Assembly (NCBI RefSeq): GCF_000189635.1 | Contig: NW_002476335.1 | Location: forward strand, 310,001 to 374,000 | Length of the DNA: 64,000 bases | From: Tetrahymena thermophila SB210 | Taxonomy: Eukaryota; Ciliophora; Oligohymenophorea; Hymenostomatida; Tetrahymenidae | Direction: 5' to 3' | Shown: in pieces, positions 25,135-37,199 of the stretch | How positions within the stretch are numbered: the first letter of the stretch is position 1 | Layout of the letters: every line of letters begins with the position of its first letter | Made by a program: the position numbers and the translations under genes | The notes under the pieces: model-generated | Seen by the model: the letters and a program-made list of their open reading frames with translations, nothing else | The model's database searches: none | Told to the model about the DNA's origin: nothing

Positions 25135-28100
25135 TCACTTTTTGTTTGAATCTTATTGTTATTATTGTTGAGCTAATTCAAGATGAGTCTTTTCATCAAA
25201 TCTATACTTTCCAAAGTAGTATTCACTTTCAGGGAACTACTTCTATAATTTTTCCTTTTATTATTGGATTGTTTTAATAAATTAAATAATTTTTTGAAAT
25301 CAAAATATATTACAGAAACTTCGTTCTTGTAATTGAAATCGTTAAGCTTGATAAATTCATCAAATAATTAGGTTGCTTATTAAAGTGTTAAGTCATTTCT
25401 ATTCATGAGTAAATCTTCATGGAACTTCAAAAGTTATTCTTTATTAGCCTTTCCTAAAACGATATCACACTTTAAAGCTATTTAATAAAGTAATTTATTA
25501 TTTAATATTTAACTATTATTCGTTAAATAAAATGTTACCATGAAGAGCATTTTTGTAGCAACCATTAGAGCTAGTATTTTTACTAATATATTCAGTGTTA
25601 AATTGTTCAATTGTTTTGCCATTTAAAATATTGTGTAAAGCTTCTTCGCTATACTTCTTGACGTGTTCATTCAATTTATCACCCTTTAAGAATTTTTCCA
25701 CTATATTTATTAAATAATAAAAATAAATAATATTCTTATAAAATAAAGATAGATAGATATTGAATATTTACAGTAAATAGCTGCCTTCAATTTAGCTAAA
25801 TGGATTCCATTAGCACAGTGATTAGAAGAAATAACCTTGTTCAAAGCCTTAATTAAAAGAAGAGGTCTGTTTGTTTCAATATAGAAATCAACTAAGACAT
25901 AAGAACTCTTGAATTTTAATTGAGGATTTGAAACTTTAGTGTGGATTAATTGCTTTGCAACATGATTGGCTTCGACTAAAGGTTGAGAATTTCTGAATTC
26001 TTCTCCATCTAAGTCATGCTTTTTTCTAAATTCAACATTAGGATCTTTAGCAGCTTTTTCAGCTTCAATTTCCTATTACTTTTTCCACTTCTTCTTTTCC
26101 ATTTATGTCATATTTTTAATTCTAAGTTCTTCTTCCTCTTTCTTTTTAATCTATTTTATGCAAAGTAAAAATTAGGGAAAATTTTTCATTTTATTTAAGT
26201 AATCAATTTACTTCTACGAGTCTGACAGTGATGTATTCCATCAAGGATTGGACTAACAAAGTACTTCCATAAATGAAAGGCTTCTAGTTGTAAACACCAT
26301 TCTCATAGTTAAGAAGATTGGTATATGTGTTTAAATTATATTTACGAATACAATAAGTGTGGAAATCGAATTAATCCTCATAAATATCAATAAAAGCCTT
26401 TTGGACGAACTTAAACATTCTCAAAGCTCTAGCATATTCACCCTTTTTAAGAAGGGTTTCACCTTAAGCAATTTCATACCATAAGGTTTATAACTCGAAG
26501 GGATTACCTTCAGAAGGGTCTTTAAGGAATAATCTGAGCAAGTCGTTAGCCTAATCAAAAAATCCACATCTTAAAGCATACTTGATTGCTTTGTTATTCA
26601 AATATCTATCAGCTAAATCCATAGTTCTTGCCTATTTATAAATATAATATAAGATCAATAGCCATTTTAAATTTTTTATTTTTTACCTTATCAGCATTCT
26701 CAAATGCTACCTTGTGATTGAATTAGTGCTTGTAGATTTTAGCTTTAACTAAATAGAGTTCAATCAATGTGGGTGTATGATTGATTGCAAGGTTTACGTA
26801 CTCAAGAGCTTTAGTTAATTAGTTAACACGGTCAAAGTGTTAAGCTAAGAGCATGTAATTCCATAAAAGGCAACAAGGGCTTTCAATAGCATCAGAGTTA
26901 GGGAATTTTGATTCTTTTTGTAAAGAAGCTAAATTGTTGAGAAGAACTTTTTCAATGATTTAAACCTTTTCATTATCTTAGTAAAGGTGTTTCAATTCAG
27001 AGAAAAGAGAGGGAATACCCTTGCGGAAATAGGGAGTAATATACTTAATAAGTTTATTTTCAAAATCTTGGCCTTTTGAGAAATCTAAAGCCATATATGA
27101 AATAATGTTGCTCTATTTTTAATAGTAATTTAAGCTTTAAAATATTATTTAATCATTTTATTTACATTGTATTTAGCGCCTATTTCTTCAAAGAAGCTGA
27201 CAATTTTAAGTCTCTCTTCTTCATTAGCAGGAATTTCAGGCAATCCTCTAGCTTACTTAAGGAGATTGAAGTAGTTTCTATTTTAAGGATTGATCTCAAT
27301 GAGTTTTCTATGTTAAAAATAAAATTTTAGATAATAATTTTTATTCAAAATGCTGTTTAAAATTAAAATTGCATTTTTTTTGTTGTTTTGTTTCAGCAAA
27401 TCTTTTAAATAAATAAAGAAAATTCTAAATATGAATTACTCAATGCATTAAATTGCTTAGTCCTATTTATTCAATTTTAAGTAAGCCTTAATTCTTTATT
27501 CGTTGAGTGCAACCTTATCTAAAATACCTTCTTCGTTTTATTCTAGTATCTTTAATTACATTTCATAGTTGCCTCCATCAGCATAAACTTAAGCGTGATA
27601 TAAGCAAAACTAATATTAATTGTGAGTTTTTGTTACATAAATTTACTCATTTTTTAATAAAAAAACACAATACTTCTGTTTTTTCAATACCCTTGAGAGG
27701 ATTATTTTTAGTGATGTTGATGATAGAATCTATAACTTTTAAACATTCTTCAATTGAACCTTTCTATATTTACAATAAAAATATGATTATTTATATCTCT
27801 TTTTTACAATATAATACCAAGTGAAGAGAAAAAGCGTATGCAACCCAATTAATAATCAAAGATTCCTTGTTTAAGAGGAGCTTTTTACGAGTATCACAAA
27901 GTCCTTCTACATCACGAATTTGAACTTAAAGTAAAGCTAAATCTCTTAAAATTTGCACATTGTCTGGAGAAATATCAAGAGCTTTCTTGTAACAGTTGAT
28001 GGCTTCCTAATAATTTCTGTTTGTTCTATTAATAATGCCGTGAATATGCCAAGCTATGTCACTTTTTAAATTTTTCATCAAAGCCTGTATATATCATTTT

Positions 28101-28664
28101 GAATAGGTTAGATATAAATTCATATTAATTATAAAGATAAATTATTTTATATATTTAAATAAATAAAACCTTCTTTGATAGATCCAATCCTTCACTCTTT
28201 TATCCAGTGAAATAGAGGAATATAGCCTTCATAGCCATGGATTCTGATTTTTAAAAATTTTTTTGGTAAATAACATAAAATATTAATAAAAGTGTTAGCA
28301 AACCTGCATGGTTAGGCTTTTATTCTAATAGCTTGTCAGCTTACTTAAGACCTTTTTTGTACTACTTAGTTTCATAGAATTTCTATATAATTAAAAATTT
28401 TGTTAAAGTAGATGTCATAAAATATTTTCAGACATTTGCAAGATTTGGCTCTCTTTAACTTTTTAAAATAATCTTATAGGATTTTGTTAATTTTCTATAT
28501 GTATAATCCCATTAGTTAATAATAAATATTGAAAGAAATATTTAGAAGACAGCCAAAACCTTTTAAGTAATCCATCTTGCAAAATAATATATATTTATTA
28601 CAACTAAGTTTTTGAAAAGAGCTGCTTATTTACTATCGAGTGAATCAATTGCACCTTTTAACAT
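25135..28664 (-). CDS. NAA15: NAA15 (NARG1/NATH), auxiliary subunit of NatA N-terminal acetyltransferase
   Basis: TPR-superhelix protein that anchors the catalytic subunit NAA10 to the ribosome for co-translational N-terminal acetylation. The minus strand reads [20 protein letters not shown], matching the usual NAA15 opening (compact N-terminal helix followed by LFK). It continues through TPR helices with family-typical segments such as [37 protein letters not shown] text near 27250, [38 protein letters not shown] and [20 protein letters not shown]. The charged linker (KKWKKQ-type, near 26090) and C-terminal TPRs end at LELAQQQQQQDSNKK, TGA 25137-25135. About eight short introns interrupt it. 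The ATG at 28664 is the natural start; the frame stays open upstream but the sequence becomes low-complexity there. Confidence 0.87.
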
Positions 28665-29309
28665 TTTCAAATTTTTTGTTTCTACCTAATTATTTATTGT
28701 TTTCTTTTAGTGTTGATTTCTATCAAAAGATATTTTCAGAATTTCAAAAGATTTTTGCACAAATTTTTATTTTTTAATTTCTTTAAATCCAAGAAAGATA
28801 ATAAAAAACAATTAAAAAAGAAGCCTAATTTTATTAAAGGATAATTTTTCTTTATGACTTTCTATTTTTCCTTCTTTAATTAATATATTTTAATTGGTGA
28901 TTTTTATTTAAATGTATCTATCAATTAATCAACCTATTAGCTATTTATTTATTTGTCATACATAATAAGGGCTATGTTAATTTTAACATAAGAAGATAAT
29001 TGTAAATTATAAATGGTATTTTAGAAAAATTAACTTTTCTCAATAACTTTATCAACAAATAAAAAACATTTAAAAATAAATTTAAATTAATATGAGGAAT
29101 CATTACTATGATGCTATTTTTTTAATTAATTTTAACATGCATTTTAGTAGAGAAATTTAGTGAGTGAGGTAAAATATTTATTATATTTGTTTTTATTTTA
29201 AACATTTATTATTGTATTATTATGCTTATTTTTACTTAATTTTTTTTAATTATTAGTGGTTATTATTAAATAGATAGGATTACAAGTTTAAGTTTTTTGA
29301 GTAATATTT
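28665..29309. other. AT-rich intergenic region
   Basis: About 0.65 kb between two minus-strand genes, serving as NAA15 promoter/5' region and the 3' flank of nothing on the plus strand. The NAA15 frame stays open for about 150 bases upstream of its ATG, but I judge this to be chance in AT-rich DNA. Confidence 0.5.
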
Positions 29310-30966
29310 TCAAAAAAGTTATAGCATTTTATTTGCTTGGTTATTGCTTCTTGTATTTGCCCTTACATCTGAAGTAGCTATTTTTGCTTTACGTTTTCTT
29401 CCTTTAACGTTATCTTCCTCGTTATAATCTTCATCTTTTTCTTTTTCTCTTTCTTTCTCTTTTTCCCTTTCTTTTTCCTTTTTGAGATCAGATTCGTATT
29501 TATGAGTTTTTTCAACTTATTTTACATATTCTTCCTCAACATCTTTAGATTCTGGGTGAAAATATTTGTTCAATCTTGTTTAAATATCTCCATAACTAAC
29601 AAAAACTTCTTCTATTTAAAATATTGTTTCAACCTTTTGCTCTTCATAAAGATCTTTGAAAATATTTTTTATGTGCTACTTAATTTCCTGCATTTTGACT
29701 TAAACTCTATCTTTTTTTTGTTAACTTCTCCTTCTTTGCTCTTTATGAACCTTGGAAAGTTTAAAAACTTTACTTATATAATCGTAAAGCACCTTGACCT
29801 AAAAATAATCTAAATCCATTTGGTTTGATATATAAACAAAGTCAGAGCCCTTTTATGTAACATGCTAGAAAAAGGTTAAAAGATTTTTCATCTTAATTAT
29901 AAATGTGTTTCCTAGTGCTAAATGAGTTTCATAACCTTCATACTTCTTAGGAATCATTCTAATATGTTAAATCTTATTAGATGGAGGCTGTATAGCATTT
30001 TCATTACAACAATTACTAATTTTTATTTATAAATATAAATTATAAATATTTCCTCAAAATAAATAACCAAAAATTTATTTTTGCTAAATTCATTTTATTA
30101 TATAATATTGTAATATAAAAGATCTAAAATATACTCTTTCAGAGGATAGTACAACTTAATAGGAAATGTAGCCTTAGGAGGAAAGAAAGATTACTACATT
30201 TCAACAATATTTTAAACATTTAATATATGACTGAAATTATGCTTGCTTTCAAAAGGATCTTATTACACTTATTTATTCTTTTTATCATAATTTGTAATGC
30301 TTTGTAAATCACGTTTAAGCTTCTATTTTTGCACTTAACCTGTGCCCTTTCCATTTTATTGCTTCTCTTCATTATTTGATGGTTTCATTTAATTGTATAA
30401 CCACAAAGTCATATTGTGTCTTGTACGATTCAAATAGAACCTCTCTCTAAGTAAATCTATTTTAACTCTCTTCTTAATCTTTTTTATTATGTTAGGCAAT
30501 TTTATTTCTGTATTTGCTGCATCTTAATTGTATATTTCTTGGTAATTCTAAGGCTATATGTCACTATAAACTTCAAAGTGTGCAAATTTGTTTATTAATT
30601 TGAGCTCTTAATGTTCTCTTTTTTCTTCATCAATCAAATTATAAAAATTAGTCTATAAGCTTAGTGTATTTGAACTAAATTCGTTTCTCATATTTTCGAG
30701 CTAAGGGTTATCGAATTAAATTTATATATTTTTTTTGATGTTCGTTTCTTTTAAAAGATTGCTGATAATGCTTTGCATTTCCGTGATAGGTTTTGTCTCC
30801 TTAATAACAAAATCAGAAATTTTACTACTCAATAACTAAATTTTATTCCCAAAAAATGAATTAAATGAGTATTTTACTTATAAAGTTGCTTAAACAGTCA
30901 AGCAAACTTTGAATTTACTATGTTATGAGTAGGATGTATTGGCATATCATTAAACTCCTCAAGCAT
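29310..30966 (-). CDS. Basic, probably nuclear protein of unknown function
   Basis: Multi-exon gene I do not recognise. ATG 30966 begins MLEEFNDMPIHPTHNI. An intron of about 80 bp (GTAAATTC...TTTAG) removes an in-frame TGA. The next exon has ordered helical text (FYNLIDEEKREHQELKLINK, KRVKIDLLRERFYLNRTRH, MTLWLYNQMKPS), and another intron lies near 30125-30010. After that comes a conser­ved-looking block (IQHIRMIPKKYEGYETHLAL, FVYISNQMDLDYFQVKVLYD), a helical stretch, and a long Lys/Glu tract (about residues 440-470, KKEKEREKEKEREKEKDED). A basic tail with GRKRKAK, a good nuclear localisation signal, ends at TGA 29312-29310. The layout suggests a subunit of a chromatin or transcription complex, but no family can be named. 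Confidence 0.7.
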
Positions 30967-31964
30967 TTCAACTATTTAGATTATAAATAAAAATCCCTTT
31001 ACTTAATAAACCTGTAGTATAATTGATTGAAATAATTAATAACTAACAAAGCATTATTTTTTATTATATATCAATATAATATATATAAAAAAGCTTCTAA
31101 TAATTTGAAATGCACATACCTACCTAAATTTAATTTATAATACCAAAAGAAACAATCATATTCAATAAAATAAGTTAATCTATTTGATTCAACTCTTGTT
31201 AGATTTTATATAAAAAAAGATAGACTAAATCATTTGGTTGATTTTTCTGATCCACACATAAAATAAAGAGTAATTATTAATCAATTCAGATTTTATTAAA
31301 ATATATTTATTTTTTTTTAAACTTTGATTTTCAATATATTTCATTTTTAGAAATTAATTCGATACATAAATTTTTAATTTTAATTTTTTAAAAAAATAAC
31401 TTGAAGATTGATTAAAAAAATTAAAAATTAATTTTGAATAAAAAACAATAATTTTAAAAAATAATTGAGATTAAATATTTTATTTTTAAATGATAATAAA
31501 TAAAATTTATTTATTAATTCAAAATCACAAAGAATTAATATTATTTCTCTTAAATTTCTATTAATTATTATTAACAATAAAATTTTGAATCAAAATTTAC
31601 AAGAACAATTTTTTTTAAAGTAAAAAATTAATGTATTTTTAAAGATTTTAAATTATAAGTATTTGGTTATTATTCTTTTTATATATTAATCTAAGATAAA
31701 CAAAAATTTGTTTTTAATAGAGAATTTGATTAAATATATCAAATAAATACAGAAAGAATTACTTGGTTTTTAATAAGGTAGACGAGTAGTATTTATTGAT
31801 TAAAAAAGATTTTTTTTAAAACAAATCTTTAGCTTTTAAGTTTTACGTTTTTAGTTTTAAAACAAACACCATAAATACAAAAAACAAAAAAAAACAAGAA
31901 GTTTTTATCAATATTAATTATCAAAAAAATTATAATTTGTGAAAAAATAAATAAGGTTTTAAAT
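30967..31964. other. AT-rich intergenic region, divergent promoters
   Basis: About 1 kb of very AT-rich DNA between divergent genes. No gene, RNA or repeat array was seen. Confidence 0.6.
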
Positions 31965-32961
31965 ATGAGAAACACAAATAGATTATCCTAAATACTGTTT
32001 ATTTTAGGAGTACTTTCTTTGATAGCAGTAGGAAAAGAACTCCCATGTTAATGGTAAAGTCCATCCACAGGTGAAAAATATGATTTTTCTTCACTTTACA
32101 AAAAAGACGGGTAAAAAATTTAAATTAAAATGATAATTTACTAAAAATGATTAAATGTGATTGAAAACAAACAATATTCTAATATATAAATAGATATCAA
32201 ATCAAAGATAGCTCTAACACGATGGGAATGTTTGATTTGTTTTACGTAACCAATGTCTGTGAAACAGTTGCCTGCCAAGGTGTTGATGTTAGTGTATACG
32301 AAGGATTATAAATCTTAGGAGAAATCACTTAAAATTGTGATATTATGACAAACGCAAATGAAATGAATTACGATTTTGTAAATAGTGATAATCCTAAAGT
32401 AGGTGTTTAATGGACTTATAGAGGTAGATTTTAAAATATTCAAGGGATAATAATTTTAATATTAAAATTTATATAAAAGGTGATACTTGCATTTTGCCAC
32501 CAACTATAAGTTATGATGATTAAGGAAATATAAAAACTACACCAAATGCTTCTACAGATATAAAAACATCTACATTTTAAGTTATATGTTCTGAGGATTA
32601 AAGTTCTAATTGGACAGTTGACACTACAGATTCCTGTCACTTAAAGTTTACTATTCAAAGCCCCTATGGATGTGAAGGAGCTGCAAGAGGGTCTTATTAA
32701 AACTTTAAAATACTTATCTTCATTATTCTTTCTGCAGGTATCTACTTCGCAGTAGGTTCTTATATTAATAAAAGAAAATACGGTTTAACTGGTGTAGAGT
32801 CTCTTCCTAACCATGGTTTCTGGACAGATTTTCCATACTTAGTAAATGACGGATTTAAATTAACACTTCTTAAAACTACTTCAGTAATAAGATATTTTAA
32901 GGCAAAAGGAACAACTTCATCTAGCGAATAATCTAGTACTGGAACTTATAATACTATTTGA
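31965..32961 (+). CDS. MRH-domain type I membrane protein (cation-dependent M6P receptor/ATG27-like)
   Basis: Three exons, 31965-32110, 32194-32423 and 32480-32961, summing to 286 codons (285 aa) and ending at TGA 32959-32961. The N-terminal signal peptide (ILFILGVLSLIAVG) is followed by a lumenal cysteine-rich domain containing VGVQWTYRGDTC across the second intron. That is the Gv-x-l-x-Y-x-G-x-x-C pattern of mannose-6-phosphate receptor homology domains. FQVICSED and YGCEGA come next. A single membrane helix (ILIFIILSAGIYFAVGSY) and a short cytosolic tail with PNHGFWTDFPYLVNDGF complete it; this tail signature is typical of ATG27/M6PR-like sorting receptors. It probably cycles between Golgi, endosomes and lysosomes carrying glycoproteins. 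The 56-bp second intron was chosen because it alone restores the conserved YRGDTC. Confidence 0.8.
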
Positions 32962-35900
32962 ATAAAATACTTTTTTTTTAACTTATTTTTAAAATATTTA
33001 AAGAAATTGCTAATAATATCTTTATTTTATAATTTGTTGCTTAAAATTGAATATAACTATGCATTATTCAAATTAATTAAATAATACTTTTGAGACACTT
33101 AATTTTTAATAATTTTCAAAAACTGCCTTTACTCAATGAATAATAAACATATTCATTTTAAATAAAAAATCATTTTTAATTTTTCTATTTTTAGAATTTA
33201 ATTGTGTAAAATATAGTTGATGTGAAAATATAAATAAATTATCTCTCTAAAAAGTAATAAATAAGTTTATTATTAATAATAATTATAGTCACATTCAATC
33301 TATTATTGATCACAAGTAATTGAAATTTTTAAAATAAAATAATAATTTTCATGTTTTTTTATTTATGTAATTATCATGTTTATTTAAATTTACATACAGC
33401 GCTTATTAATAGTTATTTTATCCCATCAACATTAAATTTTCTAAATAATCAATAAAATTTTTGCTAATTAGTTAAAAGCTTATATTTTTCCATCACATTT
33501 TAGTTTTCTATATAAGTTTTTTGTATAATCAATAAAAATTTTGTCAATTTGCTGAAAGATTACTTTTCTTTCATCACATTTTAGTTTTTTTATGTAAATT
33601 TTCTATATAATCAATAAAATATTTGCTAATTAGTTAAAAGCTTACATTTTTCCATCACATTTTAGTTTTCTATATAAGTTTTTTGTATAATCAATAAAAA
33701 TTTTGTCAATTTGCTGAAAGATTACTTTTCTTTCATCACATTTTAGTTTTTTTATGTAAATTTTTTATATAATCAATAAAAATTTTGTCAATGAGTTGAA
33801 AGCTTAGATTTATTCCATCACATTTTAGTTTTTTTATTTAAATTTTCTAAATAGAATATAAAAACTATATTTAGGTGAAAGTTAACTTTTCCATGATTAT
33901 TTAGTTCTTTTATTTAAATTATTAAGATAGTTTAAATAAAAAATGGTAAATTAATTGAAAACTAACATTTATTAATTCACAGTTTAGCTTTTAAATATAT
34001 TTTCTAAATATACTATAAAAAATTTGTAAATTAGTTGAAGACTAATATTTGTTCCATTGCTGTTAAGATTTTTATTTGAATTTTCAAAACTATTTGAAAA
34101 TTAATTAACTTGAGGAAAATAAAATAAAAAATGAATATTCAGAGTTTAAATCAAGTTAAAATTTTAATTTTAAAGTATATGAATTTAATAAAAAAATAAA
34201 ATTATTTCTTTTAATTATTAAAAAAAATTAATAAATATTATTACTAAATAGTAATAAGCAAATTTAATGCCAAGAAAATATAATTAATTTAAAAAAGTAA
34301 ATTCGCTCATTTTTAATGTAATTAAGAATTTTAAGCTTTTGAATTTTGTACAACATAATTACATATTGTAACATATTTTTTTAAAGGAGGAATGTTGTAA
34401 ACTATAATTTATAGTTTTTTAAAAATTAGATGTTTTTTTTTTTAAATTATTTGTAATCTAATTAAGTTGAGCTCTATCAATTTAAATTTACTGGTTTAGA
34501 TTTTTAAATTTTTTTATATTTGTTTTATTTATGAATAATTTTTATCAAGGATAGATAGTATTTAATTATGAGCGTAATTTATATTCAAGGAACTAGACAA
34601 AAACTTTAAAGGTAAAATTGGTTTTTAAGATAGAAATATCTAGAATTACTTGCAAAAACTATTTAAATTTAGTTAAAAAAGCTACTAATTTGGAAAATTC
34701 AATATTATCCAAGTTTTTTAAAGATTATTTTATTAAACTAAGTAAAACTTGTATGAACATCTATAAATATAGTTTCTATAATTAAATTAAACTTTATTTG
34801 CATAAATAAATATTTAAAGTAAAATCATTATAACTTTTTATATATTCCTAATAAACAAAGAATGTATTTATTTTGATAATATTTATTATCAATTTTAAGC
34901 TAATATAGAATAAAACAAACATAAAGTCATTCAAATAGATAATTTTACAATCTAAAAAAAATAATAATTGCTTTTTACTGCTTAAAGATTGCTTGTATAA
35001 ATCAGAAAAATCTAGATTTTCTGCAATATTTTTTTTCTAAATTAAAGATTAATCAAAAAAAATTAAGGTATTAACATCTAAATATTAATGTATTATTTAA
35101 GATAAAAATTCTTTTTAATCTTAAATAATTTAGATTAAATGTAATTCTTTATCTTTTACTTAAGTTGTATATTGCTCATAGCTGTTTTATATATTTAAAT
35201 TTAATTTAATTAACATATATAGATTATAACCACAAATGTTCTCGCTTTTTTACTGTAAAATTATTAAATGTTATGTTGTAAAAAATATTGATAAAAAAGC
35301 ATTAGAAATAAAATTTTTTGAGAGATTAATGAATAAATCAGATTTTTTTTTTTTTAAGAAAAGGAATAAAAGATAATAGCATAGTATTTAAAGTCTTTTT
35401 ATATATTTTTAAATACCTAAATTTGATCAAATAAACATAAGAATTCTCAACAAAATATTTTTAGTTAAAGATATATTTAATGAAAAAAATTCATAAAGAT
35501 TTAAAATTAACAACATTTTTAAGTAATAAATAAACAAAATTATAAAAACCCTCTTTTTAATTACCATTTAGCTTTCTTTTTTACCTCAAAAACCTATAAA
35601 AAAATTAGAAACAATCAGACGCTAGCTATGTGTAAGAACTGTTTCAATCCAAATATATACAAAATATATATTTCTAGTAAAAAGAAATGTAAAAAAATAA
35701 TATTTTACTTTAATAGTATACTGATATTTATATTTTTTATTCATTTAATAAATATTAAACCTTATCAGAATATTTGTAATAGAGAATAAGAAAAAATTAG
35801 CTCTTTAAAATTAATGTAAGCAAAAAATTAAAAATTGATGTAAATTAAATTTTTTAACTTATGTAAATTGCAATTTTTTTAATTTGTGTAAATTGTAATT

Positions 35901-37199
35901 TTTAAAAATAAAAAAAATTATTTAATACGCCATTTGAAATTTAAACTCATTTTATCTTAAAGTTATTTAAAACTAATATAAAAAGAAATATCTTTTTATG
36001 CTTAAAAATATTTAATTTCACCAATTCTTAATTCAACTTAGCAAAAACAAACTCTTTATTCCATACTTTTACATAAAAAGATTTCATTCTTTTCAGTAAT
36101 TTCTTTATATTAGGAAATAATTAAATTTTTTTGGTAAATTTCTGGAAAAATTAATTAAAAAAGAAATTGTTTGATTTAGATTAATTCGTTTTTTTAAACT
36201 TATTTTAGGTTTTTTTTAAAAAATGAAATAGATATTTTTAAATAATAAAACAAATATTATGAAATAGATTTATTTTCACCTGAATAGTTTCAAATCTTTG
36301 TTTTCTAAATTGATACTATCAAAAATATAACATTTATTTATGCTTAATTATCAAATGTAGATCAGTAAATTATTTAAATTTTATAAAATAATCAATTTAT
36401 GGTAAAAACTTCTTGATTAGAATTGCCACTAGATTGAGTTATTTACAAAATTTAATCAACTAGCTGTCTACATAGATTTTTAATTTTCAAGCCTACTAAA
36501 TTATTTGCTCTATTTACTTGATTAGCTAAAAATAATTATTTGATTTGTTATTAAATTATTGAAGTTAAAAGGTTAAAATTTCAAGTTAATGTATTACATA
36601 TTTTAGAGATTAGTTTTTAATTGATTATTTGTTTGTAAAATATATTTAATTTACATTATTCAATTAATATATCTGAATAGAAATTTAAATATATATATAT
36701 AAATATATTATAACTTTATTTTATAAGTTTTACTATGATAACTGTTAAATAAAAAGGTATAAGCTATTTTCTATCTATTAGAATTCTAAATAAAATAAAT
36801 TAATTATTTCCTAATTGATATATTCTAATAGAAAAGCAATCTTAGATATTCACACAATATAAAACTTTATTGAATGAATTCTTATTACACTATTTATCAA
36901 CATTAAAAATAGTTATTTGTTATCTTGTTTACCTATTTAATTTCATACTTTGCTATAGATAAAATTTAAGAGCATAAAAAAAAGCTTTACTTTAAAAAAT
37001 GTAATTATACAAATTTTAAAGTAATAATGTACTTATGAATTTGGGGTAATAAATTAAATAAAACAAAATATACTAGTAACAATTTGATAGAATAAAAGTT
37101 GAGCTGCGCAGGAAAAAAGATTTATAAAAAATATATAATCAAATTAATTAATTATTGAAATAAAAAATAACCAACAAAAAATAAATCCTCTTTAATCAA
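32962..37199. other. 4.2-kb gene-free AT-rich region
   Basis: The largest non-coding stretch in the window. It holds an 81-bp minisatellite (33440-33850, listed separately) with decayed copies trailing to about 34080. It also holds an isolated GC-richer stem-loop at 35606-35647 (GAAACA/TGTTTC). Short TGA-free frames, for example near 34568, look like chance in AT-rich DNA. No gene is supported. Confidence 0.55.
33440..33850. repeat. Minisatellite, about 81-bp unit, dimeric organisation
   Basis: At least five tandem units. The landmark TATAATCAATAAAA-like sequence recurs with AATC at 33447, 33527, 33609, 33689 and 33771, a spacing of 80-82 bp. Each unit carries CATCACATTTTAGTTTT. Units 1 and 3, and units 2 and 4, are nearly identical to each other, so the array grew by duplicating a two-unit (about 162 bp) block. 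Progressively degenerate units continue to about 34080. Confidence 0.88.

Noticed and set aside
27507..27824. 105-residue plus-strand frame
   Set aside because: Antisense to NAA15 exons and an intron; no coding character of its own.
28665..28870. N-terminal extension of NAA15 upstream of 28664
   Set aside because: The frame is open but low-complexity with no ATG, and the family start matches the ATG at 28664.
35100..35700. tRNA gene in the gene desert
   Set aside because: TTTCAATCC resembles a T-loop but no acceptor stem, anticodon arm or T-run terminator accompanies it.
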